From Bacteroidota bacterium (lineage in GTDB: Bacteria > Bacteroidota > Bacteroidia > Chitinophagales > JADIYW01), in assembly GCA_016705125.1 (NCBI GenBank), contig JADIYW010000029.1, positions 62,001 through 126,000 of the forward strand: a stretch of DNA of 64,000 nt, written 5' to 3'. The notes beneath the pieces are model-generated. The model had not been told where the DNA came from. It searched no databases and worked only from the letters and a program-made list of their open reading frames with translations. Every line of letters starts with the position of its first letter. Position 1 is the first letter of the stretch. Made by a program: the position numbers and the translations under genes. Below, one piece after another: positions 57,702 through 64,000 of the stretch.

Positions 57702-58255
57702 AGATAAAGACTTTTGTGCTTTTTTGTTTTTTAATACCATTATTTGGGTTTATCACTGGTAACCAGACAATCAAATCTACTGCTTGTAAGTTGAGTTTTT
57801 CAGTTCCAGATGATTGGAAATTGGAGGATTTAAAGTCTGAATTATTTGAATTTGACGAAGAGGATGAAGCATTCAAAAGCATGGAAAAGCAGTATAAAAA
57901 AATGCTAAATGGCTTTGATGTATTTGAATCTACTTCCGCCCAAAAGGTGGATGAGCGGATTATTGCCTTTTTTATTTATAAAGATAATACGCTAAATTTG
58001 AATGAGGTCGATTATTATGGCATTGGATTTCAGGCAAGTGGCAATGGGCAAAAAATGACGATTAATGGGGTTGAATGGACTTCCATAATAAAGGACAAAA
58101 AGCCAATTGGAAAAAGTAATTTTAATATTTATCAACTAACTGCACGTATTAAAAAAGTAAATGTTTTGATTTTTGCACAATATCCTATTAGTATGGATGA
58201 ACGCTTGGAGGATTTGGAAATAAAAGGAATTCTTAAATCATTTGGAACTTATTAA
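57698..58255 (+). CDS. Exported protein of unknown function, translationally coupled to fabI
   Basis: I do not recognise this 185-residue protein. A signal peptide (about residues 1-20) precedes a small mixed domain (KLSFSVPDDWKLEDLKSELF; WTSIIKDKKPIGKSNFNIY), resembling the PsbP/MOG1-like folds found in many exported small proteins, though I cannot confirm it. The ATG overlaps the fabI stop (ATGA), so its translation is coupled and it may serve the envelope or lipid metabolism. Confidence 0.55.
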   Translation: MKIKTFVLFCFLIPLFGFITGNQTIKSTACKLSFSVPDDWKLEDLKSELFEFDEEDEAFKSMEKQYKKMLNGFDVFESTSAQKVDERIIAFFIYKDNTLNLNEVDYYGIGFQASGNGQKMTINGVEWTSIIKDKKPIGKSNFNIYQLTARIKKVNVLIFAQYPISMDERLEDLEIKGILKSFGTY

Positions 58256-58292
58256 AACGGCACAATAGTTGTATTTATAAAAAAAATATTAT

Positions 58293-59225
58293 ATGAAAAA
58301 ATATAAAATAGTATTAATTGTAGCCTCTTTTTTTGGATTTTTTTCTTGTAAAAAAGATGCCACCCCTCAAGGTCCTTCCCTTAATTTGGTATTTAAATTT
58401 AGTCCCACTCAAGAACGACTCGATAATTTGGGAAATGCCTCAGTGGTAAAAGCAGGAAATGCTGCTCAAAATCCTGTAGTACGCAAAATGAGTGGTCATT
58501 ATGTAGAATTGGTGCCTTCAAAATTTACGCTTTTAGGAGAAGGTGCAGTAATTTATAAAGGAGCAGAATTACCTGCCTCAAATGATGGCTATACGAGTTG
58601 CATTGATTTTTCAAAGGCGAAAATAGCTGGAGAAAATGAAACATTTATTAGTGTGCCTTTTAAGGATATTAAGCCAGGAACTTACGAATACCTTCGTATT
58701 TCGGTTTCTTACCAAAGTGGCGATATAAAATTCAATATTAATGATGTGCCTTATGCTGGAAATACCTATGATTTAACAGACCAGACAGCAACGTTGAATT
58801 CTTTTTTAGGATTTAATACAAAAATTGGCACTCAAACTGTAAGGACGAAAAGCTATACTGAAAATTCTCCACAAACACAAGGATTTTGGGCATTCGAAAC
58901 AGGATTAGTTTCTCCGTATAGTGCTTTTGATATTTTAGAAAAAGGAAAATCACCAGCTGGCGCCACCACAGTGGTTAATCCATTAGAGGCTTTTGGAGTT
59001 ATTATTCCACGAGGTTCTTGTATTGTTACTGGGAAATTGGATGCGCCTTTAGTAATTACCGGCGATGAAGCTGCTGACAAAAAGGCAATTTTATCCTTTT
59101 CTATAAATAAAAGTTTTGAATGGGTAGATACTAATTCAAACGGGAAATGGGATTATACTTATCCTGAAACAATAGAGCAAATTGTTGATATGGGACTGAG
59201 AGGATTGAAAGTTTCGGTAGAATAG
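58293..59225 (+). CDS. Lipoprotein of unknown function
   Basis: A 310-residue lipoprotein (FFSC lipobox, Cys19) followed by KKDATPQ. The mature part is beta-rich, with an N-terminal block (LNLVFKFSPTQERLDNLGNA), a central SVPFKDIKPGTYEYLRISVS motif, and a C-terminal FEWVDTNSNGKWDYTYPETI segment that resembles a calcium-loop-like turn. This looks like a conserved Bacteroidota surface lipoprotein family without known function. It begins 37 bp after the previous gene and ends at a strong hairpin. Confidence 0.65.
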   Translation: MKKYKIVLIVASFFGFFSCKKDATPQGPSLNLVFKFSPTQERLDNLGNASVVKAGNAAQNPVVRKMSGHYVELVPSKFTLLGEGAVIYKGAELPASNDGYTSCIDFSKAKIAGENETFISVPFKDIKPGTYEYLRISVSYQSGDIKFNINDVPYAGNTYDLTDQTATLNSFLGFNTKIGTQTVRTKSYTENSPQTQGFWAFETGLVSPYSAFDILEKGKSPAGATTVVNPLEAFGVIIPRGSCIVTGKLDAPLVITGDEAADKKAILSFSINKSFEWVDTNSNGKWDYTYPETIEQIVDMGLRGLKVSVE

Positions 59226-59246
59226 ATTTTTGACTGACTGTAATTT

Positions 59247-59278
59247 TATAAGGGAAGAAATTATTTTCTTCCCTTATA
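59247..59278 (+). terminator. Rho-independent terminator-like hairpin
   Basis: A perfect 14-bp stem (59247-59260 with 59265-59278, core AAGGGAAGAAA / TTTCTTCCCTT) and a 4-nt loop. It ends the plus-strand run and faces the convergent small lipoprotein gene. Confidence 0.8.
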
Positions 59279-59414
59279 TTGTTAAAGTTTAATTTTTTTT
59301 GGATAGTTTAAAAGTTCAAAATTATAGCTATCAATTAAATTGCGAAATTACATTTCACTAAAAAAATCTAAAATAATGTTTAATGTAATCCACCGTTGCA
59401 AAAATTTTATTGAA

Positions 59415-59753
59415 TTAATCCAAATCTAAAGTTACATTTTTAGTTTCTTTATCAGCCAGATAAAATGATTCTTCATCAGAATAACTATTTTCACCAATTT
59501 CTATATAAACACTTACCTGATAATTCCCAGCCTTAAGTTGAGTGAATTCTGCAATTCCACTTGAATTTGTATTTTTATCTGAATCATATGAGAAATCTGA
59601 ATTTTGAACATATACTCCAACATTTGGATATACAACTCCATCCAATTTAACTGTAGCTACAATTTTGGTATCAGAAGATGATGAGGTACATTCTTTCTTA
59701 CATGAGACAGTGAAGAAACAAATAGTTAGTAAAAGGATAGTAATTTTCTTCAT
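59415..59753 (-). CDS. Small lipoprotein with Ig-like/carboxypeptidase-regulatory-like fold
   Basis: A 112-residue protein with lipobox TVSC (Cys18). The mature part has the beta-sandwich pattern of carboxypeptidase regulatory-like domains (VKLDGVVYPNVGVYVQN, TNSSGIAEFTQLKAGNYQVS), used as small surface or adhesion modules. No partner is known. It is monocistronic on the minus strand between two plus-strand runs; the 257 bp behind its start contain no gene I can support. Confidence 0.75.
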   Translation of the reverse strand: MKKITILLLTICFFTVSCKKECTSSSSDTKIVATVKLDGVVYPNVGVYVQNSDFSYDSDKNTNSSGIAEFTQLKAGNYQVSVYIEIGENSYSDEESFYLADKETKNVTLDLD

Positions 59754-60010
59754 TGTTAAGTTTTTTTTATGAATAAAATTTTGCTAAAGATATTAAATAT
59801 TAATTTATTTGCAAAATCTTTTATATCATTAATACTAAAATAATTTTGACAATTGCTTTTTATAAAGAGGTAATGCAGTTTTTTATAAGGTAAAAGTATT
59901 TATTAATTTTAGGAAAAGAAATGTTCAATATAAAAAGTAGAAATAATAGTATTGGATGATAAATTATAAAATATATTTATTTATCTTAGATATAAATTAA
60001 ATATAATATT

Positions 60011-61576
60011 ATGGCACACACACCTTTCGTAGCTATTTTAAAACAAGCCATTCGACTAGCTTCTATTTCCAATAAAAAAAATGTTTCGGCAGATGATGTG
60101 TTGGAAATGCAAAACCATTATGATCAATCAAGGAGAAAATTTATTGCTAATTCGTTGAAAACGAGTGCTATAATAGGCACTGGTAGTTTGTTTCAATTAG
60201 CTTGTAAACCAATTACGAAAAAAGACAATAAACCCGTAATTGCCATTGTAGGTGGAGGTATTGCTGGTTTAAATGCATGTTATCAATTACAGAAAAAAGG
60301 GATAAAATCCTCTTTGTTTGAAGCCAGCAGAAGAGCCGGTGGAAGGATGCTTTCAAAGCAAGATATTATTGCAACAGGGATTACAACTGAGGTTGGTGCT
60401 GAGTTTATAGACACAGTGCATGAAGATATGCTGAATTTGGTTACCGAATTTGGGTTGCAAATGTTAGATGTTACCAAGGATCAAACGGGTGCTGAAAAGG
60501 AAACCTTTTTTATAGAAGGCAAACGATATAAATTGGCAGAATGCATCCAAGAATTTAAAAATGTTTTACCACAAATAAATGCAGACAAGGATTCCATAGA
60601 TGAAAATTATGAAAATGAGGCTACCATTGCCTTAGATAATATGGATATGCGTTCATACATTAATGGACTTAAGGAAGGTTCTCCTTGGTTTGTAAAAATG
60701 CTTGACTATGCTTATCAGGCGGAAATGGGTTTAGATTCAAATGAGCAATCTGCCCTTAATTTTGTGGATTATTTGCCCAGAGAGAGCAAAGAAGATGCAT
60801 TTGAAATATTTGGACAAAGTGATGAGCGATTTAAGGTAATAGGCGGAAATTCGAGGATTACAGATGAATTGTACAATAGAGTAAAAGACCAAGTTCAAAT
60901 GGATCGCAAACTAAAAGCATTGCATAAAGAATCGAATAAGTATATTTTGACATTTGAAGGTGGTGGTACTTTTACTGCGGATATCGTTATTATGGCCATG
61001 CCATTTACAATATTGCGAAATGTAGATTTGGATATACCCGAAATGAGTGCGGAAAAAAAGCAATGCATCCAAACATTAGGTTATGGTACAAACGTGAAGT
61101 TTGCTATGGGTTTCAGGGATAGAGCTTGGCGTAAGATGAATAATCAAGGGTATTTATTCAATGAAATTATTGAAAATGGTTGGGACGCCGGACACATGCA
61201 AAACGATAATAAAGGCAATACAGGATATACTACTTTTTTGGGTGGTAAATTGGGATTGGCCGCAAATACCGCTGCAGAAGAAGGGTTAAAAAATACTTAT
61301 TTGACACAATTAAATAAGATTTTTCCTGGCGCAGAGGCCGATTTTAATGGAAAAATAAATGTTGCCAAATGGGCTACAAACCCACTGGTGATGGGGAGTT
61401 ATTCGTGTTATAAGGTAGGGCAATGGACCACGATTTCAGGGTATGAGGCGGAGCCTGTTGGAAATATATTTTTCTGTGGGGAGCATACAAGTGAAGATTT
61501 TCAAGGGTTTATGAATGGAGGTGCAAAAACGGGTAGATTGGCAGCAGAGGCTGTATTATCTAAAATTGGGGTTTGA
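60011..61576 (+). CDS. Tat-exported flavin amine oxidase family protein
   Basis: A 521-residue FAD-dependent amine oxidase-like protein. A 38-residue leader precedes a twin-arginine signal (SRRKF 40-44) and a possible lipobox at Cys65 (QLAC), so it may be Tat-exported and lipidated. The FAD dinucleotide motif is VGGGIAGL (80-87), then FEASRRAGGRM, and the C-terminus holds the FAD-proximal FFCGEHTSEDFQGFMNGGA. The substrate is unknown (amines or amino acids). An OM barrel gene follows 78 bp later. Confidence 0.9.
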   Translation: MAHTPFVAILKQAIRLASISNKKNVSADDVLEMQNHYDQSRRKFIANSLKTSAIIGTGSLFQLACKPITKKDNKPVIAIVGGGIAGLNACYQLQKKGIKSSLFEASRRAGGRMLSKQDIIATGITTEVGAEFIDTVHEDMLNLVTEFGLQMLDVTKDQTGAEKETFFIEGKRYKLAECIQEFKNVLPQINADKDSIDENYENEATIALDNMDMRSYINGLKEGSPWFVKMLDYAYQAEMGLDSNEQSALNFVDYLPRESKEDAFEIFGQSDERFKVIGGNSRITDELYNRVKDQVQMDRKLKALHKESNKYILTFEGGGTFTADIVIMAMPFTILRNVDLDIPEMSAEKKQCIQTLGYGTNVKFAMGFRDRAWRKMNNQGYLFNEIIENGWDAGHMQNDNKGNTGYTTFLGGKLGLAANTAAEEGLKNTYLTQLNKIFPGAEADFNGKINVAKWATNPLVMGSYSCYKVGQWTTISGYEAEPVGNIFFCGEHTSEDFQGFMNGGAKTGRLAAEAVLSKIGV

Positions 61577-61616
61577 TAAAAAAATTAGTTTTACTACAAA
61601 TTAAATAAAATAAGTT

Positions 61617-61624
61617 TAGTTTTG
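61617..61624 (+). promoter_or_regulatory. Candidate -7 element
   Basis: TAGTTTTG, an exact TAnnTTTG match, 30 nt before the exported barrel-like gene. Confidence 0.35.
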
Positions 61625-61654
61625 TAAATAATATTTTTATTTAAAAATTGGTTT

Positions 61655-62566
61655 ATGAAATTAAGTTTCTTTTCATTTGTAATATTGTTTTTCAGTTATA
61701 TAAATTATTCAGCTGCTCAGGGTTGCTCCGATGCAGGTGCTTGTACTGCTGGTGGAATGGGTGATTTTGGAACCGATTTTAATTTAGCTGACACAACTGG
61801 AAGTGCAAAGAAAATGCATAGTTACAGAATTACTGAATCATTAGCTTTAGGAGAAGAAAATGTATTGATTATAGGTTCTGTTTTAGATGTTTATTTACAA
61901 TTAAGCAAAACAATGCAATTTCAAATAAAAGGGCCTTTGAATATGGCCAGAAAAGGAGAGGTGAAAACAGTTGCTTTGGGTGATATCTTTTTAATAAATA
62001 CCATCAAAGCATTTTCGAAAAATAAGCATTCTATGTATGGCAATTTTGGAGTAAAATTACCTACAAATCAGGCAAATTTAACCTATAAAGATTCTATTTT
62101 ACCAATGGTTTATCAAAGTAGTTTGGGTACTGTAGACTTAATATTTGGGGTTAATTATAATTTTAGACATAAAATAGGTGTGCTTTCTTCCGGATTTGCT
62201 TACCAGCAACCAATTAAACATATCAATTACAATAAATCTCCTGAAACATTGAATTTGAAACGAAAAGCAGATATTGTATTAAGAGTAGATCAAACTTTTA
62301 ATGTAAAAAGGAAAGTGGACTTGGGACTTGGATTATTAGGTATTTATCATGTCAAAAATGATACTTATTTAAATGGTGCTGGAGATGTTCCAATTATTGG
62401 TTCTAAAGGTTTGACCCTTAATGTAACAGGACTTATAAATTGGTATGTGACGAAAAATGTAGAATTGGGTACTACTTTTGGTGTGCCACTTTTGGTAAGA
62501 GACGCCCGACCAGATGGATTGACTCGAAAATTTGTAGTTAGTCCTTACTTACAATTTAATTTTTAG
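61655..62566 (+). CDS. Exported barrel-like protein with Cys-rich N-terminus
   Basis: A 303-residue protein. A signal peptide (ending SAAQ, about residue 21) is followed by the motif GCSDAGACTAGG, which recurs at the start of a Bacteroidota family of unknown function. The rest is amphipathic strands ending in Phe (VSPYLQFNF), typical of an outer-membrane barrel. It lies 78 bp after the amine oxidase gene with a good -7 element of its own. Confidence 0.75.
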   Translation: MKLSFFSFVILFFSYINYSAAQGCSDAGACTAGGMGDFGTDFNLADTTGSAKKMHSYRITESLALGEENVLIIGSVLDVYLQLSKTMQFQIKGPLNMARKGEVKTVALGDIFLINTIKAFSKNKHSMYGNFGVKLPTNQANLTYKDSILPMVYQSSLGTVDLIFGVNYNFRHKIGVLSSGFAYQQPIKHINYNKSPETLNLKRKADIVLRVDQTFNVKRKVDLGLGLLGIYHVKNDTYLNGAGDVPIIGSKGLTLNVTGLINWYVTKNVELGTTFGVPLLVRDARPDGLTRKFVVSPYLQFNF

Positions 62567-62593
62567 TTTTTTTTCAAATAAAAATAATTGGTC

Positions 62594-62601
62594 TAATTTT
62601 G
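62594..62601 (+). promoter_or_regulatory. Candidate -7 element
   Basis: TAATTTTG, an exact TAnnTTTG match, 44 nt before the FKBP gene. Confidence 0.35.
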
Positions 62602-62645
62602 GATAATTATTACTTTTACCTGAAATGATTAAATATTAGAAAAGT

Positions 62646-63644
62646 ATGCAAAAAAATCAGTACAAATTAGTTTTGGGATTTCTTATAATCCTATTTTTAT
62701 TTCAAAATAATATATATGCTGGTCCACCAGCTCCTGCACCCAAAACCCTTTCCACTTTAAACGCATTGTTAAAAACAGTTGCAAAACGAGATTCTGCTAT
62801 TGAAGTGTATTTGAAAGCCAACAAAATATATGATGTAAATGTTACACCAGATGGGATTTATTATACCATTGAAAGCAAAGGAACTGGAATAAATCCTGTT
62901 GCAAAGGATTATGTTAGCGTAAATTATACTGGCTTTCTGTTGAATGGCACGCAGTTTAGTTCATCTAAAACCAATAATAAACCTTTTGCATTTCAGTTAG
63001 GTATAGGAAAAGTAATACAAGGCTGGGAAAAAGGAATTCCATTATTTAAAGCAGGTGGAAAGGGGAAATTGTTTATTCCCGCACAATTAGCTTATGGCAG
63101 TCAGGCGTATGGACAATTTATTCCACCAAATGCGCCCTTAATGTTCGATGTTGAATTATTAACAGTAACTACATCGGCAGAATATGAAGCAAATAAACAA
63201 AAAGAACTATATTTGGCTCAGGAAAAACAAAGAATACAAGATTCACTTTTAATTGCAAATCAAAAAACAATGATAGAAAAATACATCGCAGACAATAATT
63301 TAAAGACTTTCACCACGCCATCAGGCTTAATTTATGTAGTAGATGAGCAGGGCACAGGTGCAAAAGTAGAAAACGGAAAGACCGCTTATATTCATTATGT
63401 AGGTACTTTATTAGATGGCTCAAAATTCGACTCTTCAAGAGATAGAGGCGCACCATTTTCATTTGTGGTGGGTACTGGCCGAGTAATCAGAGGATGGGAC
63501 GAAGGATTGCCGTTATTTAATGTAGGCGGAAAAGGCAAATTAATCATACCACCTAGTTTGGGTTATGGTGCTCGCGCAATGGGTCCATCTCTACCAGGTA
63601 ATTCTGTATTGATATTCGATATTGAAGTAATGGATGTGAAGTAA
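62646..63644 (+). CDS. Periplasmic peptidyl-prolyl isomerase with two FKBP domains
   Basis: A 332-residue exported protein (signal peptide to about residue 27, ending IYAG). It has two FKBP domains in tandem (about 70-175 and 226-332), joined by a helix rich in Gln/Lys/Glu (about 180-215). The second is well conserved: VENGKTAYIHYVGTLLDGSK, FDSSRDRG, PFSFVVGTGRVIRGWDEGLP, and IPPSLGYGARA. The first has the weaker FLLNGTQFSSS and VIQGWEKGIP. Such proteins catalyse proline cis-trans isomerisation and aid folding of envelope proteins. It ends at a strong terminator shared with the convergent clpC. Confidence 0.95.
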   Translation: MQKNQYKLVLGFLIILFLFQNNIYAGPPAPAPKTLSTLNALLKTVAKRDSAIEVYLKANKIYDVNVTPDGIYYTIESKGTGINPVAKDYVSVNYTGFLLNGTQFSSSKTNNKPFAFQLGIGKVIQGWEKGIPLFKAGGKGKLFIPAQLAYGSQAYGQFIPPNAPLMFDVELLTVTTSAEYEANKQKELYLAQEKQRIQDSLLIANQKTMIEKYIADNNLKTFTTPSGLIYVVDEQGTGAKVENGKTAYIHYVGTLLDGSKFDSSRDRGAPFSFVVGTGRVIRGWDEGLPLFNVGGKGKLIIPPSLGYGARAMGPSLPGNSVLIFDIEVMDVK

Positions 63645-63660
63645 ATTCATTATTGAACAT

Positions 63661-63695
63661 AAAAAAAGGGTCGCAAATTTTGCGACCCTTTTTTT
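63661..63695. terminator. Bidirectional rho-independent terminator
   Basis: AAAAAAAGGGTCGCA (63661-63675) and TGCGACCCTTTTTTT (63681-63695), with loop 63676-63680, form a long GC-cored stem flanked by A- and T-runs. It sits between the FKBP stop and the stop of the convergent clpC. Confidence 0.92.
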
Positions 63696-63711
63696 ATACA
63701 CTTTATCGTTT

Positions 63712-64000
63712 TTAATTATCAACCTCTTTCGATTTCTTTTTTTTTGTTTGTACCTCAAAAGTCAGTTTTTGGTTTTCTTTATCCAAACCAACTGTTACGA
63801 TATCACCTTCTTTAATACCTGCATTTAATATTTCTTCGGCTAATGGATCTTCCATGTGCTTTTGAATGGCTCTATGCAATGGTCGCGCACCAAATTGAGG
63901 GTCGTAGCCTTTTTCAGCTAAAAAGTCTTTAGCCTCATCTGATAATTCAAGGGTAAGTCCCAGAATGGCTAGCCGCTTATAAACTCCTTGCAAAACAATT
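63712..64000 (-). CDS. clpC: ATP-dependent Clp protease ATP-binding subunit ClpC, 3' end
   Basis: The last 95 or so residues of a ClpC-type AAA+ unfoldase; the rest lies beyond the window. The C-terminal (D2-small) region shows LELSDEAKDFLAEKGYDPQF, then GARPLHRAIQKHMEDPLAEE, the block shared by ClpC/ClpB, and the EDPLAEEIL form is the ClpC type. The tail is Lys-rich (KKKKSKEVDN). The protein feeds substrates to ClpP. It converges on the FKBP gene through a shared terminator. Confidence 0.9.
   Translation of the reverse strand, partial: IVLQGVYKRLAILGLTLELSDEAKDFLAEKGYDPQFGARPLHRAIQKHMEDPLAEEILNAGIKEGDIVTVGLDKENQKLTFEVQTKKKKSKEVDN

Noticed and set aside
1..64000. Phage, insertion sequence or defence island
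   Set aside because: No transposase, integrase, restriction, toxin-antitoxin or nuclease-type defence gene was found on either strand.

Overview
The window comes from an AT-rich chromosome of a member of the Bacteroidota, most likely outside the order Bacteroidales. The evidence is: a TonB-dependent receptor barrel and many exported proteins and lipoproteins; a type IX secretion (T9SS) C-terminal sorting domain; a complete Bacteroidota-style division/cell-wall (dcw) cluster; a LytTR/LytS-like two-component pair; and promoter-like TAnnTTTG (-7) elements. The exact order cannot be fixed by eye. I saw no phage, insertion sequence, CRISPR or recognisable defence system. This is mostly a core-genome segment.

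Layout. Positions 1-8000: the end of a TonB-dependent receptor, a DinB-like gene behind a Crp/Fnr-type regulator, a large T9SS-secreted adhesin gene with about nine tandem Ig/PKD-like repeats that is broken by many frameshifts, a DUF4241-like lipoprotein, and aroE. Positions 8000-21300: a TPR protein co-directional with aroE, an M1 aminopeptidase fused to a probable outer-membrane barrel, a propeller-like lipoprotein, small envelope proteins, a degenerate zincin, a second DinB, a LytTR response regulator with its TPR histidine kinase, and an exported rhodanese followed by a MuiA-like protein.

Positions 21300-37430: the dcw operon in the order mraZ, rsmH, ftsL, ftsI, murE, mraY, (four-helix-bundle gene), murD, ftsW, murG, murC, ftsQ, ftsA, ftsZ, closed by a terminator. 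It builds lipid II and the septal machinery from one transcription unit, and GTGG-type repeats in front of mraZ look like MraZ operators. The four-helix-bundle gene is an intruder. A tRNA-Ser(GGA) follows.

Positions 37690-50400: meaB, an unknown exported protein, a DUF1275 membrane protein, a FadL-like porin and an Asn/Trp-rich secreted protein on the minus strand. On the plus strand are proS, methylmalonyl-CoA mutase (whose chaperone is MeaB), a catalytically dead M16-like protein and a lipoprotein.

Positions 50600-64000: a barrel protein, an alpha/beta-hydrolase lipoprotein, then a lipid- or quinone-flavoured run (acyl-CoA dehydrogenase, UbiD-like decarboxylase, fatty acid hydroxylase/sterol desaturase, fabI), exported proteins of unknown function, a Tat-exported amine oxidase with an adjacent barrel protein, a double-FKBP prolyl isomerase, and the 3' end of clpC.

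The points most worth a second look are the two oppositely oriented MraZ-box arrays, the gene inserted in the dcw operon, the M1 peptidase-barrel fusion, and the damaged repeat adhesin. I found no convincing wholly new multi-gene system.
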